A DNA stretch of 64,000 nt from Vitrella brassicaformis (Eukaryota; Sar; Vitrellaceae): the NCBI GenBank assembly GCA_001179505.1, contig CDMY01000317.1:1-64000 (forward strand), in the 5' to 3' direction. Below, in pieces: positions 1-11,637 of this stretch. How positions within the stretch are numbered: the stretch's first letter is position 1; each line of letters starts with the position of its first letter. Position numbers and translations under genes: made by a program. The notes beneath the pieces were generated by a model. It was not told the origin of the DNA and made no database searches. It was given only the letters and a program-made list of their open reading frames with translations.

Positions 1-48
1 GGGGGGCGGGACGGCAGGGAGACGTTCAGGTCGCTGCAGCTGACGTGA
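1..48 (+). CDS. 3' end of an ankyrin-family gene (fourth copy)
   Basis: The first 48 bases read as the last 15 codons plus TGA of a member of the ankyrin-repeat family found three more times in this window. The peptide GRDGRETFRSLQ followed by LT and stop matches the C-termini of the copies ending at 43105 and 59966, which end in LRMT and LQMT. The 3' flank (about 60-116) also matches the flank after 43105, including a shared TTTTGATGTGTGGATG. The rest of the gene lies before the window. Confidence 0.8.
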   Translation, partial: GGRDGRETFRSLQLT

Positions 49-1082
49 GAAGCTGACATGCACAGATTTGGGTGGCAGGGAGGTAGGGCAGGTTGGGGGA
101 ATTTTGATGTGTGGATGTCGCTTCCCGACTCACATGAGTGTTTCCCCATAACTTCCGTCTGCGGATGTGGGCCATCGTTGCATTCATGGCGCGATGGTAG
201 ATGGGGCAGTGGATGGAATGAAGGCAGCTAGACAGGCAGGCAGACGGAGAGACGTCACTGTTCATGTGTCGACCCACTATGGAGGTGTCACATGGTTAAC
301 GATGCACCTGCTGCCTGCCTGTCTGCACTGCACGCAACGGGGACAGTGGCTGGTTGGCTGCCCGCGGATGGACATTTTGAAATATGTCATGTGTTGGTGT
401 GTGTAGTGAGTGACTGAATGAGTTTTGTTTGTGTGTGAAACACTCACTTAGTGTGGCCAATAAAGCGGCGCATTGAGAATATGGCATGTTCACGACAAAG
501 CTGTCGAGTGACGAATAGCTGCTATCGACTGACTTCCCTCCATGCATGCACCCACATACCGTGTGTGCGGCGTAGGATTGAAGATATTCACACAATCAGA
601 CGAGTCCCGCACACACTATGAATCCAGCCATCCATCCATCCATCCGCTGTCATACCAGGAGAAAACGGCCTCGCTCTGCTCCTCTTTGGAGCTCCCGCAT
701 ATGAGTGTCATGATAGTGATTCTGCAATGGGACGTGCCCGTGGATAAGGCATGAACGAACGAATCACTCGTCATTCTCTCGAGTCACACGAGCGTGTGCT
801 TGAATGTAAGCCAAGCAATGAATCAATCAATGATGGATCATTGTCATTCATTCATTCATTCAGTGAATCACTGCATCAATGCGGACAACCCCTCTCGGTT
901 GCTTCGCTTGGGAGACGGCCCCTCTCGTGCCGGCCAACCAGGAAGCAGTCGGTCACGCCAGCCATCCATCCATCCATCCACAGCAAAGCCCCCCCACCTG
1001 CCTGTGTCCCTCATTCATCTTCGTCGTCCACTACTCCTCCATCACATCGTCACCGCCGCTCTCCAAATCCCCCTCGAGTCAG
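49..1082. other. convergent intergenic region
   Basis: This space lies between two converging ankyrin-family genes. Its first 70 bases are duplicated after 43105. The remainder holds short ATCC and ATTC tetranucleotide runs (628-650, 849-860, 961-980). I see no gene in it. Confidence 0.6.
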
Positions 1083-3386
1083 CTACTGGAGTGCGGCCCC
1101 CAGTTGCTGCCATGTGAACTGGCAGTCCGCATCCCCCAGGTGGGTGTTGAAGCCCTTGACCACCGCCCCATCCGCCAGCCCCCACTTGGCCGCCTCGTCC
1201 ATCCTGGCCCGATGCACCACCTCACGCAGACCCAGATGGCCACGTGTGTGCACCGCCTCGCGCGGACGGCTGTCGAGACCCTCGAGCACGAAGCACTGCA
1301 GCTGCGGCAGACGCACCACCTGGCCGCCCACATCGGCCGTCCCGCCCACCACCTCCCTGTTGCTGCTGGCCTGGTACACTGCCGACTTGACGAAGTGCTC
1401 CGCTGCCGCACACACACGGCGGGCCATGTCGCTGTGCCGCACACCGATGGCCTCACTGATGGCCTCCTGGGCGGCATTCATGTCGACGAGGTATGAGGCG
1501 ATGCGCCAGCCGAAGATAGGGGCCTCCAGCGGACGGACGGCCAGCCAGGGGGCCAGGAGGGCCGCGAGTTGGCGGTGGGGGGCGAGGGCGGCGTTGACGG
1601 CCGACATGACGGCAGCGGGCAGCTCATTGAGCACCGTCGCATACTCAGTGAGCACCAGCTGACGCTGACGGCGGTCCTCCTCCGTGCCTGTGGGGATGAG
1701 ATTGATGTCGGCCCCCGCCCGCAGCAGGCTGCGGATGGTCAGCTTGAGGTTGGGAATCTCAGCGCGACACCGCTCTTTGTCGGGCTCGGGTGTGTCCGGG
1801 TCCTGCAGCTGTTGGGTGTGCCAATCGAGCTGTCTTTCGGCTATGGCGAGGGGCGTGTCGCCGAGGCCGTCATGTCCATCGATCTGGTCAGCGGGCAGCT
1901 TGCGGCAGAGGTAGTCGGCCACTGGGGGAGAGCCATACGCTGCCGCGTAGTGCAATGGCGTCCATCCAATGCCGGCCCCTACCGTCATGTCGGTGCCCTT
2001 CATTCTGATGAGGTCGAGGTAGCTGTCGATGAAGGACTGGGGATAGTGCCCCCCCGCCACCTCGGCTGCCTGGTGCACCAGGTTGAGGCCATAGCGTTCT
2101 TCGGTGGCGAGGGTGGGGTCTCGTGCGACGAGTCGCTCATACAGCGACAGCAGCAGCTCCAGATACTGCGGGGGAGGCGGACGCAGCGGACGCGGCAGCT
2201 GCATCACCATGCATTCGTCTGCTGCGCGCAGGTCGATGTTGGGACGTGCCATCAGTATGTCGAAGGCCGTCTGGTTGCCGCAAGCAGTCGCCAGCCGGAT
2301 GGGCGTCCAGACGCTCCCATCGGCCTCCAAATTGGGGTCGGCGCCTCCGTCGAGGAGTGCGGTCAGGACGGCCGCCTGCAGCTCGTCAGATGACCAGTGG
2401 GGCAGGGCGACGAGACGGGGGACAGCACCATCATCGTCTTCTGCTTTGACAGTCCGAATGGTGTAGCCCGATTTGTTGTCAATGGCGATGGCGAGCAGGG
2501 GGTAGCCGAAGACGGTGGGGATGTTGGTGCTGCCCCTGGCCACCAGCCCAGTCATGACATCTGGGTCGGCGCCCTGCTGCCGGATGAGGTCGGTCACTTC
2601 TCGCGCACTGGTGAAGCGGCGGCCGATGATGCACCGTGACAGCTCCCTGGTGGCGTCGCTGGTGCCCTCGGGGAATCGAGCCTCCAGCTCGTCGAGTCCG
2701 ATATGGCCGTCCGGCACAGGGACAGTGGGATCCGCCAGGCCACTGAGAGGATGACCTGTGACACACACAGAGCCAACACAACGGACGATGCACAGGATCC
2801 TCCCTCGTCTGTCTGGCGTACCTTCCTTCTCATAATCATTGTAGTCGTCATCCAAGTCTCTGTCATCGATATCGTCACCTCGGTCGTCGTCATCACCATC
2901 ATTCTCCTGCACGCAATCCAGACACACAACAAAGAGGCAAGGGAGAACAAACGACGTATGTGCCTCCATCGCATGGACCAGTGCTGTTGTCGATGAGTGC
3001 CTCACCGATTCGTTCTCATTCGCCGCCTGCGGACCCTTCTCACCGTCGGCCATCTCGTGAGCCATCTCGCCCTGCTGCTGCTGCTGGTCGTCTGAACACC
3101 ACCACATAAATCGAGCAACCAGGCCTGAGTGTGCTGCTGATGTGTGTGTGGAACGGTCTGTGTGGCATGGCTTGTAACTCACCCCTATCGACGCTGTCGA
3201 GATCCAGTTCCTCCGCCTGCCCAATGCCACTATGCTCCTCCTCAGCTGCATCGCCTGCATACACCACAGATGCACAGGAATGATACGATGCTGTGTGTCT
3301 GATGCGCTGCATTAGTGTGACGCACCTGCATCGTCCTTTCCACATCCAGTGCAAGAGTGCATCTTGGTATCGTGACACTCAGACAT
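1083..3386 (-). CDS. ankyrin-repeat family protein A, five exons
   Basis: Exons on the minus strand are 3386-3326, 3254-3183, 3091-3006, 2906-2822 and 2755-1083, giving 658 residues. The start ATG begins MSE, as in both other full copies, and an in-frame TGA lies two codons upstream. Residues 1-101 are acidic and Gln-rich. Ankyrin-like segments lie at about 220-280, 325-395 and 400-470, with typical signatures such as TPLHYAAAYGSP and LLRAGADIN. A long C-terminal region conserved in the family follows; I do not recognise it. The last 30 or so residues differ from the other copies. Introns 3 (99 nt) and 4 (66 nt) are multiples of three without stops, so the frame stays open if they are retained. 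Ankyrin repeats bind proteins, but the partner is unknown. Confidence 0.85.
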
Positions 3387-3908
3387 CACTCAACACAGAC
3401 ACCAACAGCCGCACGATCCACACAAGAGAGGCAACAAGAGGTTGGGATCCCTTTGTGCCCGCGCTGTGGCTGTGCTCACCTTTGATGAGTCAATAAATGG
3501 CTGTGTAGAGGCGTTCAACCAGTCCGTGCTGCCCCGTTGGTAAAACAGCTCTGCATTCCACAATGTCGGCACACAGAGGCAGCAAACCACATGATGATGG
3601 CGTGCTGAGCCAACCAATTGCATCCTCGCTCACCGTGGATGAGAGCTGCCACGTGGCGCACGCTGATCTATGGACGCTAAGTCAGGTAAACCAAACCCAG
3701 CCGCTGATGGACAACTCCCGACTGTCGGTGGGAAAAAGACAGTGTCCTTCTCTGCAATTGCTTCTCTGCAGCGTCAGCTCGCACTGCCTGGGGGCCTGGG
3801 GGGTTCCCCGTCTCCGAGTCCAACTTACACTGGCACGGGCTTAATTTCGTTGTTGCTGTCTCGACGAACGCCATCTTCGTTTCCCGCTTTCCATCCATCA
3901 ACCCAACC
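3387..3908. promoter_or_regulatory. divergent intergenic region
   Basis: This 522-bp space separates the starts of ankyrin gene A (-) and the two-helix protein at 3909 (+). The part next to gene A (to about 3500) is similar to the upstream region of gene C at 62286-62460, so the duplication included the promoter or 5' UTR. On the minus strand both copies show a possible donor (GTGAGCAC near 3480, GTGGGCGAG near 62410) that could mark a non-coding first exon. Confidence 0.45.
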
Positions 3909-4778
3909 ATGAAGAGGCTTTCCGCCAGTCCGCAGGCCGGTCCTCATCGATGCAGCACCGCATCAACTTTTCACACGGATGCCGATGCATCGCCCAGGTC
4001 AGCGCCGTCGCCGTTGGCCGACCGGAACGCGGTCTCGACGTGGCTATGGCGCTTGGACATCAGCCTTCTAATCGTCATGGTCCTCTTGACCAGCTACATA
4101 ACTCAGCTAGCCATACTTGCGGACGCTGTGCCGATCAATGTGGCCATCGCACAGCTGGTCATTGGAGTCCTCTGGCTCATCTGCACTGTTTCCATGGGCT
4201 TCTTTGCATCCGACTCGGCCGAGTGGCGCCAGATCACTCCAAGACATTCAACCTTTATCGCCGTCGAGGACAGCCGGGATCAACTATTCGACCTTCGGCC
4301 GCCCATGCGCGAAGGCCATGATGCCCGCGCCATCGACAAGCATTCTCAGCAACCCGCTGTTCCCAGCCCCTCACGGGAAAGTCAGCCTGGCGCACTTAAG
4401 CCAACACGCGACCTGGACGTGCAGGACGCGAATGACGAAGGCATCGTGTCGGAGCTGGTGTCGGAGTCTTTGTCTGATCCATGGCAAGATGCTGCTGCGA
4501 CTGACGCGCCACCAACTGGCGAGCAGCAAGTACCAGCGTCATCTAACGTCGACAGCCTCATCCCCAACTCCCTCAGCTCACTTGCCTGCGAAGACGAGCC
4601 AACTACAGTTCCTCTCACACGAGCGGCACGCCAGAGAGACAAGAGCTGGACAGCCCGCACCTGCGCATGGCTGGGTAAAAGGGTCAGCTTTCGCTCGCGG
4701 CAGGGCGAGATCAAATTGAAAGAAGTGACAGAATGGGATGATGAGGAGAATGGATTCGTTGTGATCGAGAAGAGGTAG
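3909..4778 (+). CDS. two-helix membrane protein, unknown function
   Basis: This is a single uninterrupted frame of 289 residues starting at ATG 3909 and ending in VVIEKR. The N-terminal 45 residues are Ser/Pro-rich and probably disordered. Two hydrophobic segments follow at about 50-71 (LDISLLIVMVLLTSYITQLA) and 77-100, then a polar acidic tail of about 190 residues with Ser/Pro-rich stretches and a basic patch near 245-265. This suggests a small membrane anchor with a long cytosolic tail. No family was recognised. Unlike most neighbours it has no intron. Confidence 0.7.
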   Translation: MKRLSASPQAGPHRCSTASTFHTDADASPRSAPSPLADRNAVSTWLWRLDISLLIVMVLLTSYITQLAILADAVPINVAIAQLVIGVLWLICTVSMGFFASDSAEWRQITPRHSTFIAVEDSRDQLFDLRPPMREGHDARAIDKHSQQPAVPSPSRESQPGALKPTRDLDVQDANDEGIVSELVSESLSDPWQDAAATDAPPTGEQQVPASSNVDSLIPNSLSSLACEDEPTTVPLTRAARQRDKSWTARTCAWLGKRVSFRSRQGEIKLKEVTEWDDEENGFVVIEKR

Positions 4779-6023
4779 ATCGAGAAACCTTCCTTTAGAC
4801 AAAGAGACGGACAGCAAACATCTTTGTATGTGTGTTCTCTGTGGATGTCCTTTCATCTTCAGCGAGGTTTTTCCCCCCGCAACACTCCCCGCATCACCCC
4901 AGCCATACAACACTACACGACAGGCGGATCAGAGCAGCCTGCACGTCAGAAAGAGGCCAAGGGCGGAGACATGATAAAGCAACAATGGAGAGACATGGTG
5001 CTTGTCTGCTTGCAGGAACCAACGTTGATAGAGCGGTATCAAAGCTGGATTGAGGAGTCATGAGAGTGGTTCGGAGGCGGAGTTGCCCGACAAGGACGAG
5101 GCGGCATGACACTGTGGGCGGCCTGCTGGCCGCCCGTCGAGACGGACGTCGAGTGGTCCGTCCAGCATAAAATGACACAACAGCCCGCTTTCCGCTCGCA
5201 CAGCTCAAGAGGCAAAGCCAGCATCCTGAACTGCCAGCGGCTCTCGAGGATGCGCAGAAGAAACAGTGACAGAGGGGGAGGGATTGGGGGCTTACAGGCT
5301 GCTTTTTGTGGAAGCGTGACGGGAGGGGCGAGAGGGGCAGCGACGGTTTGTTTTGTTCTCATGTCGATCCCTGTGGGAGGAAAGGGTGGTGTGTTGCTCA
5401 TCTGATACAGATGTCCCACACTAGAGAGTGACTTGACGATTAAAGACCAGACCCCGTGTGTGGAGTGGATGAATATGCAATGACGTCAAAGCTTTAAGAA
5501 CCCGGCTCACGTCTCATGCACAGCGTACACACATAGGCTGAGATCTGAGTCAAAACACACGCACCCTCGCCAGACTTGTCATCACATCGCGAGGCGAGAT
5601 TGCGATCTCCTCAAAAAGTCTCCGAACCTTAAGCACGTCATGGTGGGTAGATGGTATTCAACTGTTGCCGACGAGCAAGCAGCGACACACACACACGCAC
5701 AAATGGATCCACACATAAAGCCAAAACCACACGTACACTGACAGGCGATGTCGCAAGCACCATAGAAACAGGGATATAACAGTCGGCCACTTGCCACCTC
5801 AATACACCACACCGATTTTCCCACACACATAACTACCCTACCTGCATGCCTGTCTGCTTTTGGCCAGAGCTCCATAGCTGTCACGTCGAGCGCGCGAGCA
5901 TCATTGACGCGACAGCACTCACCCACTGCCAGCCAGCAGACGGCTGCACATACACACACACGGACGCACATACGCATACACGAACGCGGAGAGAGAAAGA
6001 TGAGAGAAGGACGCATGCAGGAT
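4779..6023. other. convergent intergenic region
   Basis: This is the 3' space between the membrane protein ending at 4778 and the BTB-TLDc gene ending at 6024. It holds CA/AC-rich runs (5680-5730, 5945-5985). No frame shows gene-like composition and I see no RNA gene. Confidence 0.5.
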
Positions 6024-8543
6024 TTACAGGAGTCTCTCTTCCTCTTCCTCCTTGCTAACCTGCAGTGTGTAGACCTCCAAATCGGCGAGGGTGAACTCAT
6101 TGCTTGAGCCTAGGCTGGCGCGATCTTCGAAGTAGATGGCCCCCAGATACTTCTTGTCGGCCGGCAGGCAGTCCTTCAGCACCCAGTGACGACAGCGGGA
6201 AATGGTGGGATCAGGGGCATCGGGCTGGAAGCCGAGCCACAGACGGCCGGAGGCGCCATCAGTCATGTCACCGATGCACACCTTGCCAACCGGCTCATCT
6301 TGAAGGTTCTTGACGCCGGCTTGTGCGCCGGCCACGCAAATACACTGCTCGGCGTTCGACAGGTCGATCTTGGTGATGCCGTCACCATCAAACGCGCCAC
6401 ATACCGAGTACAGCGACACGGCACAGGAGGTCTTCGCCACTGCAGTGGGGTCGGCGGGCGGGGTGAGCCCGCCCTCGATGTGGCAGGCGATGATGGGGCC
6501 ATCGAGGTCTTTGAGCAGCAGCAGGAGGTCGGTGGCGACTTGCTGCTGCTTCTTTGAGCAGCAGCAGGACCCCACATGCTCGAGCAAGGCCTCGTGCTCG
6601 AAGCCGTCAGCCTCACCCCTGACAGACGAACAACGAAGAGCGAAAATGAGAATTCAGTGAGTCAGCCGCTGCCCTCTCTGGTGACTTACTTGTAGAGTAG
6701 GTGTGGTGTTGCGTCCGTCATGCCGGTCGCGTCGACGAGTGCCCGCAGGCAGGACTCACACAGGATGGGGTCGGCCGGCATGGCATCCCACACCTGCACA
6801 CAAGAAGGGGAAGGGATCTCATGACAGGCAAGCGCTTGTGTGACATCTGGTCCATGCCTGGCTTACTGGACTGACCTGGAAGACCTCCACTCGCTGGGCA
6901 GTGAAGCAGGTCGTCTCAGAGCCGGACAGTAACGCAGCGTGGCCGCCCGAGCCCCTGATGGTCTGTCCCGCAAACTTCTTATTGGCCGGCAGCTCTTCCT
7001 GCTTGACCCACTGATGGCACAGGCGAATGTCGTCAGTCGGGCGGTGCAGGCAGAAGTTGTAAGTCGGGTGGCGCTCGCCGTGTCCCAACCACAGGCCGCG
7101 TGCGATGCACATCTTGCCGCACGGCTTGCCCCATCTGTCCGTCACGCCCCCCTTTGTGCCGGCCACCGACACACGCTGGTAGTCCTTTGGGACGTCGATC
7201 TCGGTGATGCCCTCCTCAAACGCACCAGACACCGAAAACAGCGACACGGGGCACCAGAACTGCAACTCGGATGCGGGGTCGGCCGGCAGCTGCAGCTTGG
7301 TGTCGACGAAGGCTGCGATGGTGTGGGTGTCGCTGCACTTGATGACAAACAGGAGGCCGCGGCGGCCGGCCACCCGCCGCATCATGCTCTCATACAAATG
7401 ACCGTGGAGCGCACTCCTGACACACACCACACAGATGAACGGGTTGATAAAACATGGCACAATGCCCTCCCTTTTTTGCCATCTCTCACTTGAAGACGCA
7501 GAGCATTGTTGGTTCCTTCTTGCCAAGTCTGTCGAGGAGCGTCTGCATGACGTCGTTGGCGAGTATGTTGGGGTACATGGCATCCAGCACGCCGTACATG
7601 TCACTCACACGCAACAGCTTGTCCTGGCAACAGCACGTCGGCGGCGCGACGACGGCGCCATCGGGGGAGAGGCGACACCGACGAGCGAAGTCGACGATCC
7701 TGAACAAACCAACAGACGAATCGGTCCGCTCTGTTGTCGCCGCTGGTGGTTGTCTGGGTGCCTACAAATCGAAGTGGTGCCCAGACACATCGACGATTGG
7801 AGTGGCGCCATACCTGCACAAAGGACACAGGAGAGTGAAGGACATCCAATGATCACCACAACAGCGTCCCCATTTCACCCCCCACTTGTACCTTTCTCCT
7901 CACTTGGTGAATCTGTCGTTGAGCGTGTCGAAGTTGGTCAGCGTGGCGTCGGTGGTCGCCACTGTGCGGCCGCCGACAGTCACACTGAGCACCTCCTCCC
8001 CTCCGCTGCCGCCCTTTATGGACGACTTGATGAAGGCGCCCATCATGGCCATGAAGCTCTTGAACAGCGCCTCGGGATGTCCGTCGATGTCGATGGGCGA
8101 CGTGGCGAAGAATATGTCGTGGTAGAAGGTGATGTGCGGCCCCTCGTTGAAGATTTTGATCTCGTCGACCCACCCATGCTTCAAACGGGTCAGCTTCTCA
8201 CACAACCTGACACACATACACAGACAGACAGACAGACACACAGGCAGACGACAGCGAAGCGATGAGTGAATGACTGAATGAGTGTCTTATCGCCGTCGTC
8301 TTATCGCCGTCACCACACGAAGTAGAGTGGATCTGCGTCGATGAAGATTGTCCTCTCGGCGTCCTTGTGCATCCAGTCACCGAACCGATGAAGCAGCACC
8401 GCCAGGCAGGTGTCCCGCAGCCCATCGCGCAGCAGCACGCCACTCGGGAAGGCCATGACGTACCCGCTGACATTGAGCTGCATCACGCCGCCACTCGTGC
8501 TGTCTGCTGCGTCTTTGCTGTCCGTTGACGAGGGCGCCTCCAT
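6024..8543 (-). CDS. BTB-BTB-TLDc-TLDc protein, seven exons
   Basis: Exons are 8543-8314, 8206-7904, 7813-7766, 7699-7490, 7416-6876, 6793-6690 and 6618-6024; all phases agree and give 676 residues. Residues about 20-115 look like a T1-type BTB/POZ fold (LNVSGYVMAFPSGVLLRD, FIDADPLYFVWLCEKL). A second, shorter BTB-like stretch lies at about 148-215 (LSVTVGGRTVATTDATL). Two TLDc-like modules follow, about 225-444 (SALHGHLYESM, GLLFVIKCSD, RVEVFQ) and 479-676 (SLYSVCGAF, DLEVYTLQ). BTB domains usually mediate oligomerisation or cullin-3 binding, and TLDc proteins are linked to V-ATPase and oxidative-stress responses. This protein's own role is unknown. Module assignments are by motif recognition. 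Confidence 0.75.
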
Positions 8544-8623
8544 GTGATGGTTGGGATGGCTGTCAGAGAATCACGATATGGTGTGTGTGCCTGTGTTTCC
8601 GAATCCCCATCCAATCGCTGGCG

Positions 8624-8656
8624 GGGTTTGCAAACCCTATCGGTTTCCAAACCCTA
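8624..8656. promoter_or_regulatory. palindromic AAACCCT motif pair upstream of the BTB-TLDc gene
   Basis: A perfect 14-bp palindrome, GGGTTTGCAAACCC (8624-8637), is followed by GGTTTCCAAACCCT (8642-8655), about 80-110 bp upstream of the start codon at 8543. AAACCCT resembles the plant telo-box and similar motifs occur before the starts at 18088 and 21560. Regulatory function is inference. Confidence 0.4.
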
Positions 8657-8825
8657 GCGTAACTCTCAGCGGCACGTATGCAGATTTTCTCCCTATATAG
8701 CATGTGTGAGTTGGTCGATCGATTTTAGGACGACCGTCACACACTGCCTGCCTACCGTCACACAGACACACTTTGAGTGACGTACGTGTAAATCACGTCC
8801 CTCAAGAGTCTGACTCACTCACGTC

Positions 8826-11521
8826 TCACTGCACGTAGAGAAAGATACATACAGAGGCTGAGATCTGGGAGCAGCAGCTCGAGGGTATCATCACACCACC
8901 GCACTCTCTTATCCATCCACCCTCCCACTCCTGCTCGTCACATAAATCTCCTAAGCTGCAAGTCTGTCCGCAGCATCCTCTGCACACACACCATCCCACC
9001 AAGACACACAGAGAGAGAGAGACATTGTTGACATACAGACAGCCCTTCCTCCGGTCTCGCGGGGTCACCTCGTATTGTTTGATGCGCTGCGACACCTCCT
9101 GAAGGCCTCTTTGATTATCCCACATCAGCAAAGGCACAAACCCACCGGTAGCATCCTCCGTCCCCTTAGCTTCCTCATGTTGAACCATTGACGCGCCACG
9201 CCTCTCCCCCACTGCCATAACAGGCTGCGCACGGGTGTCGCCTTCCCTTTTCTCTCCCCCATTGCCTTTGTCTTCCTCAGCTGTGTCTCCGCTTCTATAC
9301 CTCGCGAGGGTCACTGCGGTACCGTCACACTGGGCCACAGCGAGCGAGTGCGGCGTCGCTGCATGTGACTGTGGGATGCGGAGAGAGAAGAGACAGGGCT
9401 CGAGAAAGGAATCCAGTCCAGGCTTGACGGACTGAAAGCCCAGCAACTCGCTGCCGTCAAGAAGTAGCATGTTGATCCTGACCCCCACGGTTGCCTGCAT
9501 CGCCTCTCGCCCGGCTAGAATGTCGTTTGCTATCCACTGCGGACGGTCAAAGACTTGAGTGCCGCCCGTCAAGTCCTCGAAAGCCCCCCAGCCAAATAGC
9601 CTACCGTTGACGTCGCAGGCGAGTGTGCGGTCTCCGCCTATCGAGACATGTGTGATGCTGAAGCCGTGCCGCCAGAGATGGAGCACGAGGCTGGGCGGCA
9701 AAAGGGGAGGGGACGGTGGATTGCACGTCTGGCCGGTGTCGTTCGTCCCCCCCGTCCACAGCCATCCGCCCTGCCGCTGGTGGTCCTTCACCCGTCTGCA
9801 GCCGCCAATCAGGGCATAAGTGCCTCGCGGAGATATTGTCACATCACGGAAACGGACAGGCTTCCCGTCTTTGTCGTCCGACCTCCTGACGGACACAGCG
9901 GCGGGCAGCCGACGGACCTGCAGTGGAAGCATGCGTGTGCAACACACGTGTATGGATCGGTAGAGTCAGTTTCTTGAGACCTTGTCGTTTGGGAGCTGCC
10001 CCCAGAAGAATGGCGTCCCTGAGCGTGTCACACACGCGGAACAGTGCTGCCCAGCCGCCACCTTCGTTGCTCGTTCCTGCGTGAAGCGCCCGTCTCACCA
10101 AATCAGCGACGAGAGAGAGACATGCCTCCTTGTCACTCGTGCACTTACCTTCCTCGCCAGCAGATCGACAACCAGACGCGGTATCTCATTGTCTGTCACG
10201 TGTGTCCTGAGGCCGCACTGGCCCTTCCGATTGCTGCCCCACGCCCACACGGCCCCGTGCTGGTCCATGGCGATCAGGTGGTCATGGCCCGCAGCGATCT
10301 GTTCTATGAGGATGGGGATGTGGGAACGAGCAGAGGGGCCGGCAGGGGCGGGGTGGAGGAGAAAGCCTTCATGAAAGGCATGACATGAAGGGAGGGCACC
10401 ATATTCATTCATCGTATTTTTCCGGCCACACCACACTGACCCAGTTTCGTCCCTTGGCCGTCCCGGACGATCGTGACGCCCCCGTTGCTCCCTCGCACGG
10501 CCACAAAATTTCTCCTGCACAATTGCGCAATGCGCATACCGACGTGCTCCTGTGCATTGCTCCCGACTGACCCCAATGCGATCGACAGCACTTGGGGAGA
10601 GTGGCGTAGCATATCCTCGTCTGCCGGCTGGTTGGGGAAGACGTGCATCAGTGACCTTATTTGGGCGTGTGATGACGCATCCAAAGGATCAAACTCCACA
10701 CACAGGGGCTGCAATAAACGCATCGAAGAGACACGAAGATGATGCCGCCAACGAGACAGCCCGTTCTCCCATCCTACTTGTGCAGGCGTCAGCGGGCTGT
10801 GTGTGGCGCCGCTGGCCGATGAGCGTGGCAGTACCATGGTGAATATAGTCTCCTGGTTACCATCGCCTCCCTCTTGTGCTGCTGGTGGTGCTGCGGCTGC
10901 TGACGCACCCACTGACCCACCACTCGACCTGAATGTCGGCACGTGATGAACAACATCAGATCTCCTTCGACCAATGTCTCTGCCGTCCTCCTGGCCGGCC
11001 ATGTGCCTTCTAGCGGCAACGCCACCGTCATCCAAGAGCTGCTGTGGTGCCGGTGCTGCCGATGAACCATGGTTGCTTGACTGGCCGGAATGTGGACGCC
11101 GTGCAGCACGTGGGATGGGTGTCAGGGGATGGCGGTCGCCTTGGAAGTGATACGAAGGCAAAACGGTGCTTTGCAATGGGAATGCTGGTGGCGGAGGTGC
11201 AACGACGCGATGTGTGGCTGTTGGCGGGCAGGGGTCTGCTGAGATGTCGACTGGGCCAGCAACCCGAGGAGGCGGGGAGGGCGTGCGCGGCCTCTTTCTC
11301 ACGCCCGTCGGCGGACATGGATGTGGCTGGAAGGCTATGAAAGACGAGCCGTGGGGTGCCCAGCCTCTCGCTGCTGTGTGCTCTTTTGACGGAGACGACG
11401 CTGCCTGCTTGAAGCGCTCATATGAACTTCCACCAACAAGAACGTCGCGCAGCTGCAGGACATCAGCTGTGGTAGTCAGGTGGCTCTTGAAGCGGCCACA
11501 TTGAGCATCAAATCCGTCCAT
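8826..11521 (-). CDS. RCC1-repeat (beta-propeller) protein with long disordered N-terminus
   Basis: Exons are 11521-10441, 10366-10149, 10076-9981 and 9917 onward. Exon 1 encodes about 360 residues, largely Pro/Ser/Ala-rich and probably disordered. From its end RCC1-type blades appear: IAAGHDHLIAMDQHGAVWAWGS in exon 2, KVAAGQHCSACVTRSGTPFFWGQ in part in exon 3, then ISPRGTYALIGG, WLWTGGTNDTGQT and VSIGGDRTLACDVNGRLFGWG in exon 4. RCC1 domains serve as GEFs or general protein-binding propellers. The C-terminus is uncertain: exon 4 stays open to the stop at 8826, but a 57-nt intron near 9030 may be removed. Expected length is about 800-830 residues. Confidence 0.75.
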
Positions 11522-11637
11522 ACTGCGGGTTAAAAGTTCAAGCGACGTGTGGGGCCGTGGGGGTCAGCAAGCTCGAGCGCGTCTTCAACTTCAAGTTCAA
11601 GCCCGACTCCCACTTTCGTTCCACATTCGCTTTCCCC
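11522..11637. promoter_or_regulatory. short bidirectional promoter region
   Basis: Only 116 bp separate the divergent start codons of the RCC1 gene (11521, -) and the coiled-coil gene (11638, +). Both 5' UTRs and any promoter elements must share or overlap this stretch. No TATA-like element was seen. Confidence 0.5.

Noticed and set aside
1569-2393. Long plus-strand frame opposite ankyrin copy A (274 codons)
   Set aside because: It is the antisense shadow of a GC-rich exon; the minus-strand frame is conserved in three paralogues. The same applies to the antisense frames at 41369-42379 and 59879-60880.
8693-8700. CTATATAG as a TATA box for the BTB-TLDc gene
   Set aside because: One match in an AT-poor region; no other gene here shows a TATA element at a similar distance.
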